From Pyrocephalus nanus (Eukaryota > Chordata > Aves > Passeriformes > Tyrannidae), in the NCBI GenBank assembly GCA_038380795.1, contig CM076280.1, forward strand, positions 7,489,501 to 7,553,500: a stretch of 64,000 bases of DNA, written 5' to 3'. The notes below the pieces were generated by a model that saw nothing but the letters and a program-made list of their open reading frames with translations, was not told the DNA's origin and did no database searches. Both the position numbers and the translations under genes were made by a program. Shown here piece by piece: positions 1 to 13,500 of the stretch (within the stretch, counting starts at the first letter, position 1; each line of letters starts with the position of its first letter).

Positions 1-263
1 GGATGAACTGACCTTCCAGCCCCCGAGGAAGGGAATTGTCTGCCTGGGGCTGAGGCTGAAGCTGTGTCACTCCTGGCAATAACAACTATACCAAATTACA
101 AGGGGGGCTCAGCCAGGGCTAGTACCTCCAGCCCCCCTGCCCTTGAGCCCCCCTGTGCAGCTGTGACCTGGTGCAACACAGCCCTGCTCCTGACATGACC
201 CCGAAATGGCTGTGCCTGTCAGTGAGGGGGGATCCAGGTTAATTCTCCCCCACATGCCTCCAG

Positions 264-1534
264 GTGTTGAAGTGGGTGGAAGAGGCCATCCAGGCTTCCA
301 AGGTCCACCTGCTGTCCACAGACCATGAGGACGGTGGGGAGCACACGTGGCCTGTCCCCTTTGACCCCAGCCTGAGGGAGGTCACCATCTCCCTGAGCGG
401 CCCTGCCCCCGGGATCAAGGTCCGGGATCCAGCAGGTAGGAGCACAGGGGAAAGGGGTGGCAGGGGGTGATGCTTTGCCTTCCGGACAGGCAGAAAGGGG
501 TTTGTCAAATCCTGCCCTGAAAACTCAAATAGCCCTCAGTAAACAACAAGGGATTGCTGTTTACATCTCCTCCAGGGATGGCTTTGGCTTTAGGAGGGTT
601 TTCCCTGCTGTGCTGGCTGTGAACTGTGATGAGCTCTGCACTACCCTGAGCCCTTAGGGAGGGGGCTCCTGGCTGCTGCAGGGACCAGGGGATGGATTTG
701 GCTTGCCCATACCAGAGGTTCCCTTATTGTTGCAGGAAAGGTCCTGGAGAAAGGCCGAGGTCTGAAGGAACTTCTCAGCATCCCCAACTCAGCCATGGTG
801 GTGGCTGTGGAGCCCTATGAGCCAGGGACGTGGTTGGTCACGGTAGGCTGGTGGCAGACCCTGCACATCCCCTGCCTTTCCCTGATGGATATTTAGCTGG
901 CCAGCCTTTTCCAGGTGTCAGATTTCCCCATCCATCTCCAGACAGGCACAGGACATGTGAGCAGGCTGGAAGGGGCCGGCTGCTACCTCCTCCCTTCCCA
1001 TCACTTCTCCCTTCCCCTGCCCTCAGCACATGCCTCTCAATCTGCTTCCAGACCCAGAGCAGTGGCCGCCACTCCCTGAGGATCACGGGCATCAGCAACG
1101 TTAATTTCCAAGCCAGCTTCTCCACCCAGCTGGAATTTGATGCCAGCCAGCCCGGAGAGCAGCCAGTGCAAGGTGAGGCTGGTGCTGCCCAGGGGGGGCT
1201 GGATGCTGCACCTGGGCATCCTGCAGCCTGGAGTGTGGTTGGTTGTTTTTTTCCCTTCCCTGCTTTCCAGGTCTGCCCATCTCCGTGGTGGTGAACTGCA
1301 CCGGTCTGAGGCCACCTGGGCGCTTGCAGGAGATCGAGCTCTTCAACGCCTCTGGCCATGCCCTGCTCTCACTGCCCGTGTGGCCCCTCTCCAACTCCTC
1401 CTCGGGGCAGCTCTGGGTGGGTTCACCTCTCCGTGTCCCCCCAGGCGACTTCCTGCTGAAGGTGAAGGGCAAAGACGCCCAGGGCCACCCCCTGCACCGC
1501 CTCTCCGGGGTCACCTACACCAGTGTGGTCCCTG
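264..1534 (+). CDS. HMCN2: HMCN2 exons 1-4: end of VWA domain and pre-Ig linker
   Basis: Exons 264-435, 736-842, 1052-1172 and 1271-1534. The first exon opens in phase 0 with [20 protein letters not shown], the last helix of the hemicentin VWA domain. It is followed by [14 protein letters not shown], the start of the conserved region after VWA. Exons 2-3 carry EPGTWLV and [11 protein letters not shown], both hemicentin hallmarks. Exon 4 is a longer linker (87 full codons) ending just before Ig1. The order agrees with what I recall of HMCN1. Sequence 1-263 is intron, and the preceding exon is not in the window. Confidence 0.88.
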
Positions 1535-4500
1535 GTGAGTGGGACACACGCTCCCCACAGCTGCTGAGCGGGGACCACAGGTTCCAACACTGCCTCTGCT
1601 TTGGTTTCTTTCTGGGTATCTTCTATCCTGCTTCCCAGGGCAGCTCCCAGTGAGCTCCTGAGGGGTGTTATATGTGTGCATCTCCCCAAATGCTTCCAGG
1701 CCTGCCCAAAGTGGACATCTCCAGCGAGATCCAGGCTTACAACCGTGAGCCACAGCTGATCTCCTGCTCTGCCCGGAGTGAGGTTCCTTTCCGTCTGCAG
1801 CTCAGCCGAGGCAGGATGCAGCTCAGGGAAGAGCAGCTCTTCAGGTGAGCCTCTGGTATGGCCCAGTGAGCTCCATGAGGGACCCACGTGGGCAGGAACA
1901 GCCCCTGAGCTGTGTGGGCAAGGGGGATGCTCTGGGCTGCCTGTGAGCATCTCAGAAGGAAAGTTCCAAGAGACACATCTGCAGTCGGTGTGGGTGCACC
2001 CCTTTGCCCCGACTCAGATGGGAAAAAGTCTCAGGGATTAGGATCAGGGTGGTGGCGTGGCATTCCCAAGGTGTGGGGGCGACCCACCTTTTCATCACCC
2101 CCTTTCTGTAGGAGTTCAGGGAACATCAGCTGGCTGATCCCTGCCGTGTCCAAGAGTGACGAAGGGTTTTACGAGTGCACGGCCATGAGCAAGGTCGGGG
2201 TGACGCGGGCTCGTGCCTACGTCTCTGTGTCAGGTGGGGGCTGCTTGTGCCAAGCCCGGGTGCCCTCTCTGTGCCTGTGGCTGGGCACGGGCTCCTTTCA
2301 TCCCGGTGTCCCTCATTTTCAGAGCCGCCACCGCGTCTCATCGCCCCGGCCAACATCACGGCTTCACCGGGCCAAGACGTGGTCATGTCCTGCCTGGTGC
2401 TGGGGGATGTGCCCTACAACCTGACGTGGAGCTGGGATGGGAAGTCGGCGCAGCCAGGGGACGGCCGGACCCGGCTGCTGCAGAACCGCTCCCTGGAGAT
2501 CAGCAGCGTGGGGCCGGGGGACGGGGGCCTGTACGAGTGCGTGGCACGCAACGCCCACGGCACTGCCACTGCCTCCCTCTGGCTCTTCATCCAGGGTAGG
2601 CTTTGCCCCTCGTGGGATGCTGGCCCAGGTGATGTTCTGCCCCATGGGTGGGTGGTGAATGGCACCCAGGGGCTGAGCCCTGCTCCATCCCGTGCAGAGG
2701 CGCCGTGGGTGAAGGTGGGGCCCAGCCCCCAGCGTTTCAGGAGGGGACAGGAGCTGCATCTGAACTGCACGGCCGGGGGCCACCCCCCACCCCACACCAC
2801 CTGGAAACGCTGGGGCTGGGCACTGGAGCAGGACGAGAGGTAACCTGTGGGGACCTGGGTGTCTCCATCCTCCCTGTCCCATGGGGATGATGCTTCCATT
2901 CCAGGGATGTAGGGAAGGGCTGAGGGAGAGTGGCTTGGGGCTGCCATAGCTTCAGAAGGAGGGAGGAACTGCAGTATCCCATGTACCTGAGATGCTTGGC
3001 ATGCTGCTGGCCTTAATTTCATATTTATTTTTAAGCTGTCCTCCCCTATCCAGGTCACTGTCCCCACCACGGGGACTCACAGTGCTTTGCACACCCGGTG
3101 TGTGCTCAAGTCTCAAAATACTCCTTGTAGTTCCTCTTAATTTCTTCTGCTTTTGCCTTCCACCTCCTGCCTGTGTCAGGCTGTGAGTTCTGGAGTGGGC
3201 TTTGGGGAAGGCTTTTTGACTTGGGAGATTGAAAAGCCCAATTCTCAGTGCTTTTCCCTGGTTCAAAGCAAAGTCCTTCCCTGCAGCAGCTGACAGAGCT
3301 GGCTCTAAGTGCTGACCCACATCCATCACGGGCCCAGCACTCGCCACGTGTGCAGGATGGCCTGAAGCCCATTCATTTATATCAACACATTTTTCCATCA
3401 TCTCTGCTTTCACAGGGCTCATTTCTCCCTCTCTCTCCCCGTTTGCCACAGGGTTTTTAGGGATGCTGAGGGTACCCTGCACATCAGGGCTGCTGTCCCA
3501 GAGGATGCAGGCAATTACAGCTGCTCTGCCAGCAGCGTGCTGGGCTGGGACGAGCAAGTCATCACCCTGGAGTTCACTGGTACCTGCTCCCTGCTGGCCA
3601 GCAGCACAGCTGGAATGGAGCTGTGTGTGATGGGGGGTGTCCCAGGGCTCTGTGATACCCTTGGGGTGAGTGGCACGGCTGTTGGAGACCAAAGCCATCT
3701 CTCCCCGTGGCACAGAGCCTCCTGCCATCCTGGCGGTGACGCCCAGCCTGAAGGTGCTGGTGGGAGAAGACGTGACCCTGGAGTGCTGGGTTTCGGGGGC
3801 ACCCCCGCCCCAGGTAGTGTGGTACAAAGGTGAGACTGGCAGGGGCTGGGCAGCAGATCCCCTCGGTGCCCTGGGGCCCCTCTGCTGCCCTGCAGAGACA
3901 TCACAAGCAGGGTCCCCCAGCCCGGCACTGGGAGGGACCCACAGAGGCACTTGGGGTGCTGAGGTGGGTGCTGATGTGGGGGCCCCGGGGCAGGCGAGCA
4001 GGCGATGGCGACGTTCCCAGCCGGCACCCAGCGTGCCGTCCTGAGGCTGCAGGAGGTGCGGGAGGAGGACGCGGGGCAGTTCGGCTGCGAGGCTCTCAGC
4101 GAGGCCGGCGTCGCCTTCGACAGCACCCTGCTGGACGTGGGGTGTAAGTCCCTGCCCTCCCGTTGGGCTCAGCTCCCATCTCCTGCTTCCCAAGTCTCCT
4201 CGTGCCGCCCCCTCCCGGATTTCCCAGCAGGGGGGTGTTGGTGCTTGGTACGAGCAGGGGGAAGCCTGACAGGATTTCTAAGAGTTGGGAGGATGGAAGA
4301 GGTTTTGCTGAGTGTAACTGGAAGGGACAGAAACTGCAGTGGCTCTGACAGCTTTGGAAAAGCCCCAAATGCTTTAAGTCAGTCTCGTAACTTGTGAGGG
4401 CACCCTGGCTCATGGGTTTTGCAGTCCCATCCCTTCTCCAGGCTTGGCTGTGCTCAGAGTGGGAAGCTGGGACTCTGGACCTGCCTGAGCCCCTTTCCCA

Positions 4501-7500
4501 CTGCTCTCTCCTCCAGCTGCCCCTCATTTTCCCGAGCCTCTGGGTGATGTGGAGGTCACAGCTGGGGAGAGTGTGACCCTGCTGTGCCACGTGGAGGGAT
4601 CTCCCCCACCACGGGTCACCTGGTCCCGGCAGGACGGGAAGCCCATGGAGGGCTGGCAGGGACCACGGGGGGATTCCAGCCAGCTGGAGGCTGCCCAGCT
4701 CCTCATCAACAGTAAGAGCTCTGAGCATGCACACATTCATTTGTATTTTTAACTTGTGCAGCTTTAGCTGTGCTGCAATGGCCTGCAAGCCTCCAGTCTG
4801 TCCTCCTTTGGAGGTGGTGGGAGGGAAGGGGAGGGTGGTGTCACCCATCCTGGAGCTCACTCAGGGCTCTGCAGCCCCATCAGGCTCTTGCTTCTCCCTG
4901 CCATGTCCCAGGTGCCTCGCTGGATGACCAAGGCATCTACATCTGTGAGGCCCAGAATGAGTTTGGGAAAATCCAGGCGGAGGTCAAGCTCACAGTCACC
5001 GGACACGGTTTGCTTTTCCCTGCTTTGGTTGGTGTACTGATCCTGGCAGTGAGTAGCCTGAGCAGCCACATCTGCTCCCAAGCTGGCTGTGGGGAATGCT
5101 CAGCAAATCCCAGGGCAGGGTTTGGGTAATGCCCTTGCACCTCTTTGACTCAATACACTGACATGTATATCCCCAAATTCTTGGGGGAGATAAATGTCTG
5201 CCTTGTGCAGAGCCAGGATCTGGACCCTGGAAGAAAGGTGATCCAGATCCACTCTCCTGGGTGTTCCTGGCCAGTTTATAACCAAATAATATTGTTTCCC
5301 TTTCCTCTCTTCCAAGCAGTCCCAGAAATAGCTCTCGCATCCCCCGTGGTCCACGCGCTCCCAGGCCAGCCTGTGTCGCTGCCCTGTGTGGTCCTGGCTG
5401 GGAGGCCATTCCCAGCCCGCCGCTGGCTGAAGGATGGACAAAGGGTGAGCTTTCCATGCCTGCTGGGATGGTGGGTGGGTGCTTTGCTGCGGGATGGGTG
5501 TCACAACCTGCCAGGCCGAAGCTGCTGGTGAAAGATGCCAGGGGAGCGTTTGTGTTGGGAGGGCAAAGTGGCTTTATCACCACATCAGGATGTTCTGTTG
5601 CTCAAGGATCGGTTTCCAGATGTGCCCTAAAGACACAGCTATAAGGTGATGTCTGACCCCTTGACTGTCCTGCTCTCTGCATGTGCCCAGGTAGCCCCAA
5701 GTGACCACCACTCCATCCGGGCTGATGGGAGCCTGCACATGGCCCAGGCATCCCAGGGGGATGCAGGGAGATACACCTGTGAGGTGACCAACGCCCTCGG
5801 CTCGCACAGGCAGGACGTGTCCCTCGTCATCCACGGTGAGTGACAGGCTGCTGGCCTGCGGTGACCAGGGGCAGGTGCTCTCTGTGCCCCACAAGCAGCT
5901 GAGCACTGCTCTCTGTGGAGATCTGGCCCTGGCCGTGCAGGGTGAGGTGCTTCTCTTCCTTCCCAGTTCCTCCCAGCATTGAGCTCGGCCCTGTCCTTGT
6001 CACTGCCACCGAGGGAGAGGCTGTCACTCTGCGGTGCAATGCCACTGGTGTGCCCCCCCCTACGGTCACCTGGGCCAAGGTAGGTGACAGGGACAGGCAG
6101 GCTGCTGTCCCCCTGCCAGCCAGCTTTGGGTCACCATGGGTGCTCTGTTTGAGGGTAGTGCAGCTCTCTAGTGTGGCTGTGGTTGCCTGGAGAGTTGGCA
6201 CAGGGCGTCCTGGGAAGCTGGGGCCAGGACATGGCTTGCTCTGATGGGTCTAGAGCCCTTTTCTTGCCCTTGGGGTGCTCAGCTCATGGGACAGTCTCTG
6301 CTGTCTTCCTCCCTTCCCTTCCCTCTGCAGGGCACAGAGCCTATTTTGATGAGTCCACGATACCACCTTGACCCTGATGGAACCCTCCTGATCCCTTCAC
6401 CCTCCCCTGGGGACGCTGGGACCTACTTCTGCACAGCTACCAACACCGCAGGTTTCTCCAGCCAGGAGATACAGCTCTCCATCAGCAGTGAGTGCCCAGG
6501 ACTGCTCCAGAGGGGACTGGCTGGGAGAGCATGACCTGGGAACATTCATGGCTTCCTTGGAGCACCTATCCAGGTTCCAGATGGGTTTGCAGGATGGGAA
6601 GAGAAGTGATGAGGGCTGCGGGGCACCTGAAGGGTCCCTGCACCAGCTGTGCTCCCTCTCCATCCAGCGAAGCCCAGGATCAGTGTGAATGGATCACAGG
6701 CACTGGACCCTGTCCCCGTCCTGGCTGTGCTGGGGCAGGAGACCACCCTGCCCTGCGAGGTTCAAGGGTACCCCCCTCCCTTGGTGCTGTGGAGCCGACA
6801 GTCCCAGCCGCTGCCTCTCACCACCACGAGGTAAGGAGGGCTGTGACTGCTGGGGACCCCTAAACTCATGGGCCCGAATCTTGGGGTTAAGCCCTTCTTT
6901 CCCTGTACCTGAGGATTGCTGTGGGATGGGGAAGCAGGGAAGGCATCTTGGGTTTGCTCTTCTTGGGGGACTGTGGTGCCTTGTTGTTCCTGTCTGGTTT
7001 CCCATGGTTGGCCCGTGCTGCCCCCCAACCATCTCAGCTGGTTGTCCTCACGTGGTGGGTGATGGATGGGAGCACACAGGGAGGAATCTGCAGCCGTGGG
7101 CTGAGATGATGTTATGTCTGTGGAACACAGACAGGGCTGGGAGCGAGAGCGTGGCCAGCTCCAGCTGCAGGCGCTGTGCTCCCTGGGGACCCCCATTCCC
7201 CTTCATTCCCCTGGGCTCGTGTGCTGCCTCATGCTGAGCTCGTGCAGGGGCTGAGCAAAGGGGATTTGCCCCCATGGGCAGCTCTGCCACCCTCCTTGCA
7301 TGGGAGGTGGCCCTGAGGACTTTTGGCTGTCTCGGGGTGATAGTGAGCTCTCAGCCCTTAGCTCTTGCCTGGGGGTAGGTGACAGATGACACCCCTGTTC
7401 CTCCCATCAAGCATTTCTTTTCCCTCTCCCCCAAGGTACAGTGTCCTCCCTTCGGGGTCCCTCCGTCTGGCCAAGCCCCAGGTGACAGACAGCGGGCTCT

Positions 7501-10500
7501 ACACCTGCACAGCCACGAACACCGCAGGGAACACCTCGCTCAGCTACAGCCTGCACGTCCAAGGTTCACATCCCTGCTTAAAATACTCCTCCCAAGGGCT
7601 TAATGCACCACTGGGGACCTGCAGCCCTTGGCTGCTCCCACATCCCCGTGCTGGTGCCTGAGGGTGGTCCAAGCCTGAGGTCCCCTCTCCCCTCAGCTCC
7701 ACCCCAGCTGTGGATCGGTGATGGGGACAGTCACCTGGCAGCTGTTGCCAACATCTCCCTGAGGATTCACTGCCATGCCATGGGCACCCCTCCACCCCAG
7801 ATCCAGTGAGTACTGCAGAGGGTGTGTCCTGCCTGTCATCCCAGGATGTGTAATAGCGATCTCTGGCTCGGGGTGTCCCTTAGGATGGGAGGCATCCATT
7901 CCTTCTCCTTGCCCCTGGTATCCCCTGCCTAACGATCTGGGCACTGCCAACCCAATTCCAGGTGACAAGGGGACAGTCCTTGCTGCCAGCAACCCACAGC
8001 TCACCCCGCTGGTGTGCAGAGATGGGGGTCTGGGTGGTGGCAGGACAGACCAAGGACTTGCTGCCTGTCCCCTTCCCCACAGGTGGCTGAAGGACGGGCA
8101 CCCTGTGGGCGAGCAGGACAGTGTGGTGGTGTCTGAGGACGGTGGGACTCTGCTGATCACCCGTGTGGGGCTGGGTCACGAAGGGCTCTACGTCTGCCAG
8201 GGCAGCAACTGGGCAGGGGTGGCCCAGGCAGAGGTGCAGGTTTCAGTGCACGGTGAGTGCAGCACCTGGGGCAAGACCCAATGTCCATCCCTTTGTCTGG
8301 GAGAACATGGCTGGCCAAAGGGGTAGGTGTTTTTGGCCATGTTTTTTGGTCGTTGTAGGGTCATTATCCCGATCTATTGGGTTCTTGTCCTTTGTTGATG
8401 AGGCTGAGAGCTGATGGCCACTGACAGCCCAGTAAAGCACAGCATCCATCCTTGATGGGTGCTTCCAGGGGGAGAGTCTTCCCCAGTCCCATTTTCCCTT
8501 CCCATCTCCATCAGGAGGATGTCACACTGAAGGTGCTGGGTGAGAAACCAGGCAGGGAGCAGTGATGGGGAGGATGAATTTCTCACTGGGATGGGGAACT
8601 AACCTGCTGGCTGGCTGGGGGAGCAGCAGCAAGCCCAACTGCACTGCCCAGCCCTGCCCTGTGGTGGCTGCAGACAGCCTGGGCCATGCAGAGCTGGTGA
8701 TGGTGTGTGATGGATTGCAGTGCCTCCAAACATCGAACCCAGCCCGGTGGATCTGGCTATCCCGGAGAACGGCACAGCATCCCTGGAGTGCCTGGCCTCG
8801 GGGCTGCCTGCTCCCCGTGAGTCAATCCTCTTCCTTGCTCTTGCATTCCTGAGGCTTTCCCTGGCTCCCCTGGGTGAGAGGGACAGCAGCACTGCACCTC
8901 ACAGCTTGGCTCCCTGCTTCCCTCCAGACATCACCTGGTACAAGGGACACGAGGAGCTCTTGGCTGGACCGGGACAGACCCTGTCCAGGGACGGGAAGCG
9001 CTTGGAGTTCTGGCGTGCCCAGCTCTCTGATGCCGGCAGATACCGCTGCGTGGCCTCCAACGTGGCCGGTGTGGCTGAGCTCTGGTACAGCCTGCAGGTC
9101 ACTGGTGAGTGCACACTGAGAGATGGGTGCTTCCCCCTGTGGAATCCCTCATGTGAGCACGAGACCAGTGGGGCTGTCCCAGCCCTTGGGATGCACCCCT
9201 GGAAGGTGGATTTAGCAATTCCAACCATGCAATCCCCTGTGTTCATACCAAGTCATGTCCTAGAAAACCAGGACTCCCTGGATGGGTGCTGCCTGATCCC
9301 CATCACGGTGTCTCCTGCCCACCCTGTCCCTTTTGTGCTTGGTGACATTCCTTTGTCCCTCAGTGCCCCCACAGATCACAGCTGGCCCCAGCTCCCTCAC
9401 AGTGCTGGTGAACGAGCCGGTGACACTGGAATGTGATGCCAGGGGGACCCCAGCTCCGATGCTGCTGTGGCTGAAGGATGGCAATCCAGTGCCCAGCGGG
9501 GCAATGGGTGGCCCACAGGTGAGACAAATCCTGATGGAGAGGGACTCACTGGAGATGTCCCTCCAGGAAGATGCTCTTTTTTCTTGTCTGGCTTTTAAAA
9601 AAAACAGCTGCTGGAGCTGAGCACGTGCAATGTCACCCAGACCTGCACCATGTTTGGTCCATGGGGCACAGACCTGCTCGGCCCTGCATGGAGCTTTCCT
9701 ACCATGAAGGGCAGGACCGGGCAGAGGGTCCCTGGGAAGTTTTGGGAATGGGTTCAAGGCAGGCTTATGCTCACTCCCCTATCCCTGCAAGGCAGCATGC
9801 AGCCCAGCTGCCTACGAGTTTCTCTGGTTCCGTGCTCATTGGGCTGTCTGTGTCTTGGGGAAGCACAGATCCTCTCTGGCGGGCACGTGCTGTCCCTGCC
9901 CACCGCCCGTCTCCAGGACTCAGGGACGTACACGTGTGTAGCCAGCAGTGCCGTGGGGGAGGACAGACACGAGACCACCCTCGAGGTGCAGTGTAAGTAC
10001 CCCTGCATATCCCAGCCCCTTCCCACCAGTGTGGGTTGGAGGTGATCCTTGGGACTGTGGGGCTGCTCTGCCGTCCCCTGGCGAGATCACGGGGCTGGGG
10101 AGGATCAAAGCTGGTGGCTTGGGAAAGGTGTTGCCCTGTTGATCTGTTTTCCAGTGCCCCCCACCACGCTGGGGGAGGAGGAGAATGTGACTGTCATCGT
10201 CAACCAGCCCGTGACCCTGCAGTGTCCGACCCCCAGGGTCTCTGCTCAGGGGTCCCGCTGGCTGAAGGACGGGAGTTTGTTCACATCAGAGCCGGGTGTG
10301 CAGCTGTCTGCAGAGGGGACTGTGCTCCAGGTGATGTTTGGGAATACTCCAAGGGATGGCAGGGCAAATGGGGCTGTGAAGGCACCCGTCTCCTCTTCCT
10401 CACCCTTGCAAGAGAGTGAGTGCAGAGGGAGGGAATGTCCCAGCCCATGGCTCAGCACCATTCCCACCCTTCGTGCTGGTTCCATCCTGATGCCTTCTGC

Positions 10501-13500
10501 TGGCACAAAATCCTGCCATGGGGAGGCTGTGTGGGTCCAGCTTTGCTTGTGTGTCTGCTTAGCATCTCTCCTTGTTTGGGCAGATTGGGCAAGCCACCAC
10601 GCAGGATGCGGGCAGGTACACGTGCCAGGTGCCCAGCCACCCCGAGAGACACTTCAACCTCCACGTGTGGGGTAAGGGCCACTGTGGCTGAAACAGGGGC
10701 ATATATATGTGGTTTGGAAAACACCTGACCAAAATATTAACACTCTGCAAAACTACACACCTGGAGGTGTCAGGGAGTCCCCACCAGGCGGGGGTGAGAG
10801 GGGGGAGATTTCAGTGACGAAGAAGAAGTGGTGTCTTTTTGAAATTTGGGCAGCAGACTGAAGGATTTCCTCGCTGTTGCCAGGACTTTCCTGTCCTTTC
10901 TTTGCACTCCATCAGTACAGTGGTCACTGTAGGTGCCGTTCCCCTTCTCTCCCCCTGGTCAAGATGAGGGGGATGCCAGTGGTGGCTCCAGGGCTGCTGC
11001 CAAGACAGCCACTGGACACTTTTTCTCACTTGATCTGAGTGTCTTTGGAGCCTCCCAGACCACTCAGCATGTCCACAATGCCAGGGTCTGGCTTTTCTCA
11101 GAGATACTCTAGGCCAATTGGTGGAAGTCCTGAGGGCAGGTAGCCAGGGAGTGGAGAAAATCCAGTTCTCCTGGTCTGGGCTTGTTCCTGCGATCCCTTC
11201 CCAGGGAAATGTTTGCACGTCTGCCGTCCTGGCTCGGGTGGATTGTTTGGGTTGTGCTGTTTTTGTTTTTCAGGGGTTTCTGGGTGTTGGGGTTTTTCTT
11301 CTACAAATTGATATCCCTCAAGGGAAGGAGTTACTGTTTTCCAGCCAGCTGTATTTATGAGCAACCGAGAACAGCATCCGAATAATGGAAAGAGTTGGGT
11401 AACCTTCCCAGAGAGCAGGGCTACTTAATAAGGCTGTGTCTGGCCAACCTGACCTTGGCCTGCTTGTGTGCCTGGCGTGGGATGCTTGGTCATCCTCTGC
11501 TGTGGGCCACGTGCAGTTAAAAGCCTCGCTCACTTGGCTGGAGAGACAAGATTATTGTTTCCACATGGAGACAGGACAGGGGAGTCCCACTGGTTTTTGA
11601 GTGGCACCCAGCAGAGCTGCAGGTGGTGTGTATCCAGCAGGATGGAGCTGCCCTTCTCTTCTTGTCTGGTGCCATCAATGAGCTGCTTCTCTCATCCCTG
11701 CAGTGCCTCCATCCTTCTCCTCAGCAGAGCCCGAGCCTGTGTCCGTGCTGGAAGGGCAGTCTGTCAGGCTGGCCTGCGAGTGCCATGGGATCCCCTTCCC
11801 CACCCTGAGCTGGCAGAAGGACGGTAGGGCGCTGCTTCTCAGTCTCATCCCTCCCCACACACGTGTTGGCCCAGATGTTGGTCTCCTGAAGCAAGGAGTG
11901 CTTTATGCTGAGCCGTATCCAGCTTCTGGGTAGGAACTGCTCCTGCTGGGAGCCTGAGAGGAGGCTGCTCTTCCCTCTCCTGGGCAGGTGAGCCCCTCTC
12001 CACCCAGCCTGGGAGCCCGAAGCTGGTGTCCATGGGAGGGAGCGTGGTGTACATGGAGAAGGTACAGCTGGTGGACGAGGGGACTTACACGTGTGAGTGC
12101 AGGAATGCCGCCGGCAGCAGCAGCAAGGAGCATCGCCTGGAGGTGCACGGTGAGCTGGGGGGCCCAGAGACGTACAGGACTCATGGGGGTGGCTGAAGGT
12201 GTTGTCACCTCTCTCAGTGCAAGGTCCAGCTGGACCTAAAAACCGCTACCTGGTGCCTTGGGTGTATTAAAAGGGATGTTGCTACCCGGGCTGGCTTTGC
12301 CACTCTGCTTGTGCACGGCCAAGGGAGTTGCTACAGCGTCACCTCCCCTCTGTGTCCCTCTGTCCACAGCACTGCCGAGGGTTCAGGGCAGCAGCAACAC
12401 CCCAAGGAAGGTTTCTGTCATCGAGGGTGGTGAGACAGTCCTGGAGTGCGAGGCCACGGGGATGCCACCACCCTCCGTGACGTGGGTGAAGGACGGGCAG
12501 CCCGTGGCTGGTGGGGACAGGCTCCTGCTCACGGAGCAAGGGAGGCGGCTGCACATCCCCAGGGCAGAGGTGACCCACACAGGACACTACACTTGTCTGG
12601 TGGCCAGTGCAGAGGGGCAGGAGCAGAGGGAGTTTGATGTTGTGGTGCACGGTAAGGAGGTGGGATGGGGCTGCTGGTGGGGGGGGATGTGGATGCAGGC
12701 AAAATCAGGAGGGTGGTGATGTTCCACATGGAGCAACCTGATGTGGAGTGGAGTAGATCCTGGACAACCAAGCATGTAGAAGGTCTTGGGGCTCGGCAGG
12801 GTTATGCTCCAGGAATAGCTGTAGAACTGGGTCATTTAGGCAGGAGTTTCTTTCCAGAGTCAAGGCAGCAGATTATCCCACTCTTTATAAAGTCCTACCT
12901 AAGGAACTGGAAAACCCCATGAGCTGAATTTGAGCTATAAAAGGCCTGAAGGGTCTCAGGGTGTGTGGCCAGCTTGGTGTCACACTGTAAGCCTGGGCTG
13001 AGGTGTGCAGGTAAGTGGCACATTCTTGCTGTGGGTCAACTGTCCCAAAACACCTTCAAAGTCAACAACTCCAGTTGATGCTAATGGTCCTTCTGGGTTT
13101 GTGTCCCCAAACTCTACAAATCGGGAAGGTGGGGAAAAGCCAAATTCACTCACTTTACTTTCTCTGATATCTTGTGTGCTCTGTAAAAGGATATCCCTCC
13201 TTTCTGCATCCCCAGTTCCTCCAGAGTTCATTCAAGGATCAGGATTGACAACCAATGTCACCATCTCCCTGCAAGAATCCCTGACACTGACTTGTGAGGC
13301 CACTGGTGTTCCCCAGCCCACAGTCACCTGGTTCTGGGATGGCTCTCCTGTCACCCCCAGCGAGCACATGCATGTGCTTTCAGGTCAGGGGTCTGGATGC
13401 TGTGAGATGAGTGCTTTCAGAAGTGCTTTTGCCCCAATACTGATGAGTTTAAACTCATGGTGGAGCTCCAGCCCCACAGGAGCACTGCTGGGATGTGTTG

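Noticed and set aside
2952..4193. 413-codon open frame on the minus strand
   Set aside because: It overlaps HMCN2 exons 9-11 antisense, has low-complexity Pro/Ser/Gly composition and no domain. It is a shadow of GC-rich coding and intron sequence.
12930..12945. TATAAAA string in HMCN2 intron 30
   Set aside because: No initiator, GC-rich flank, downstream exon or independent start nearby.
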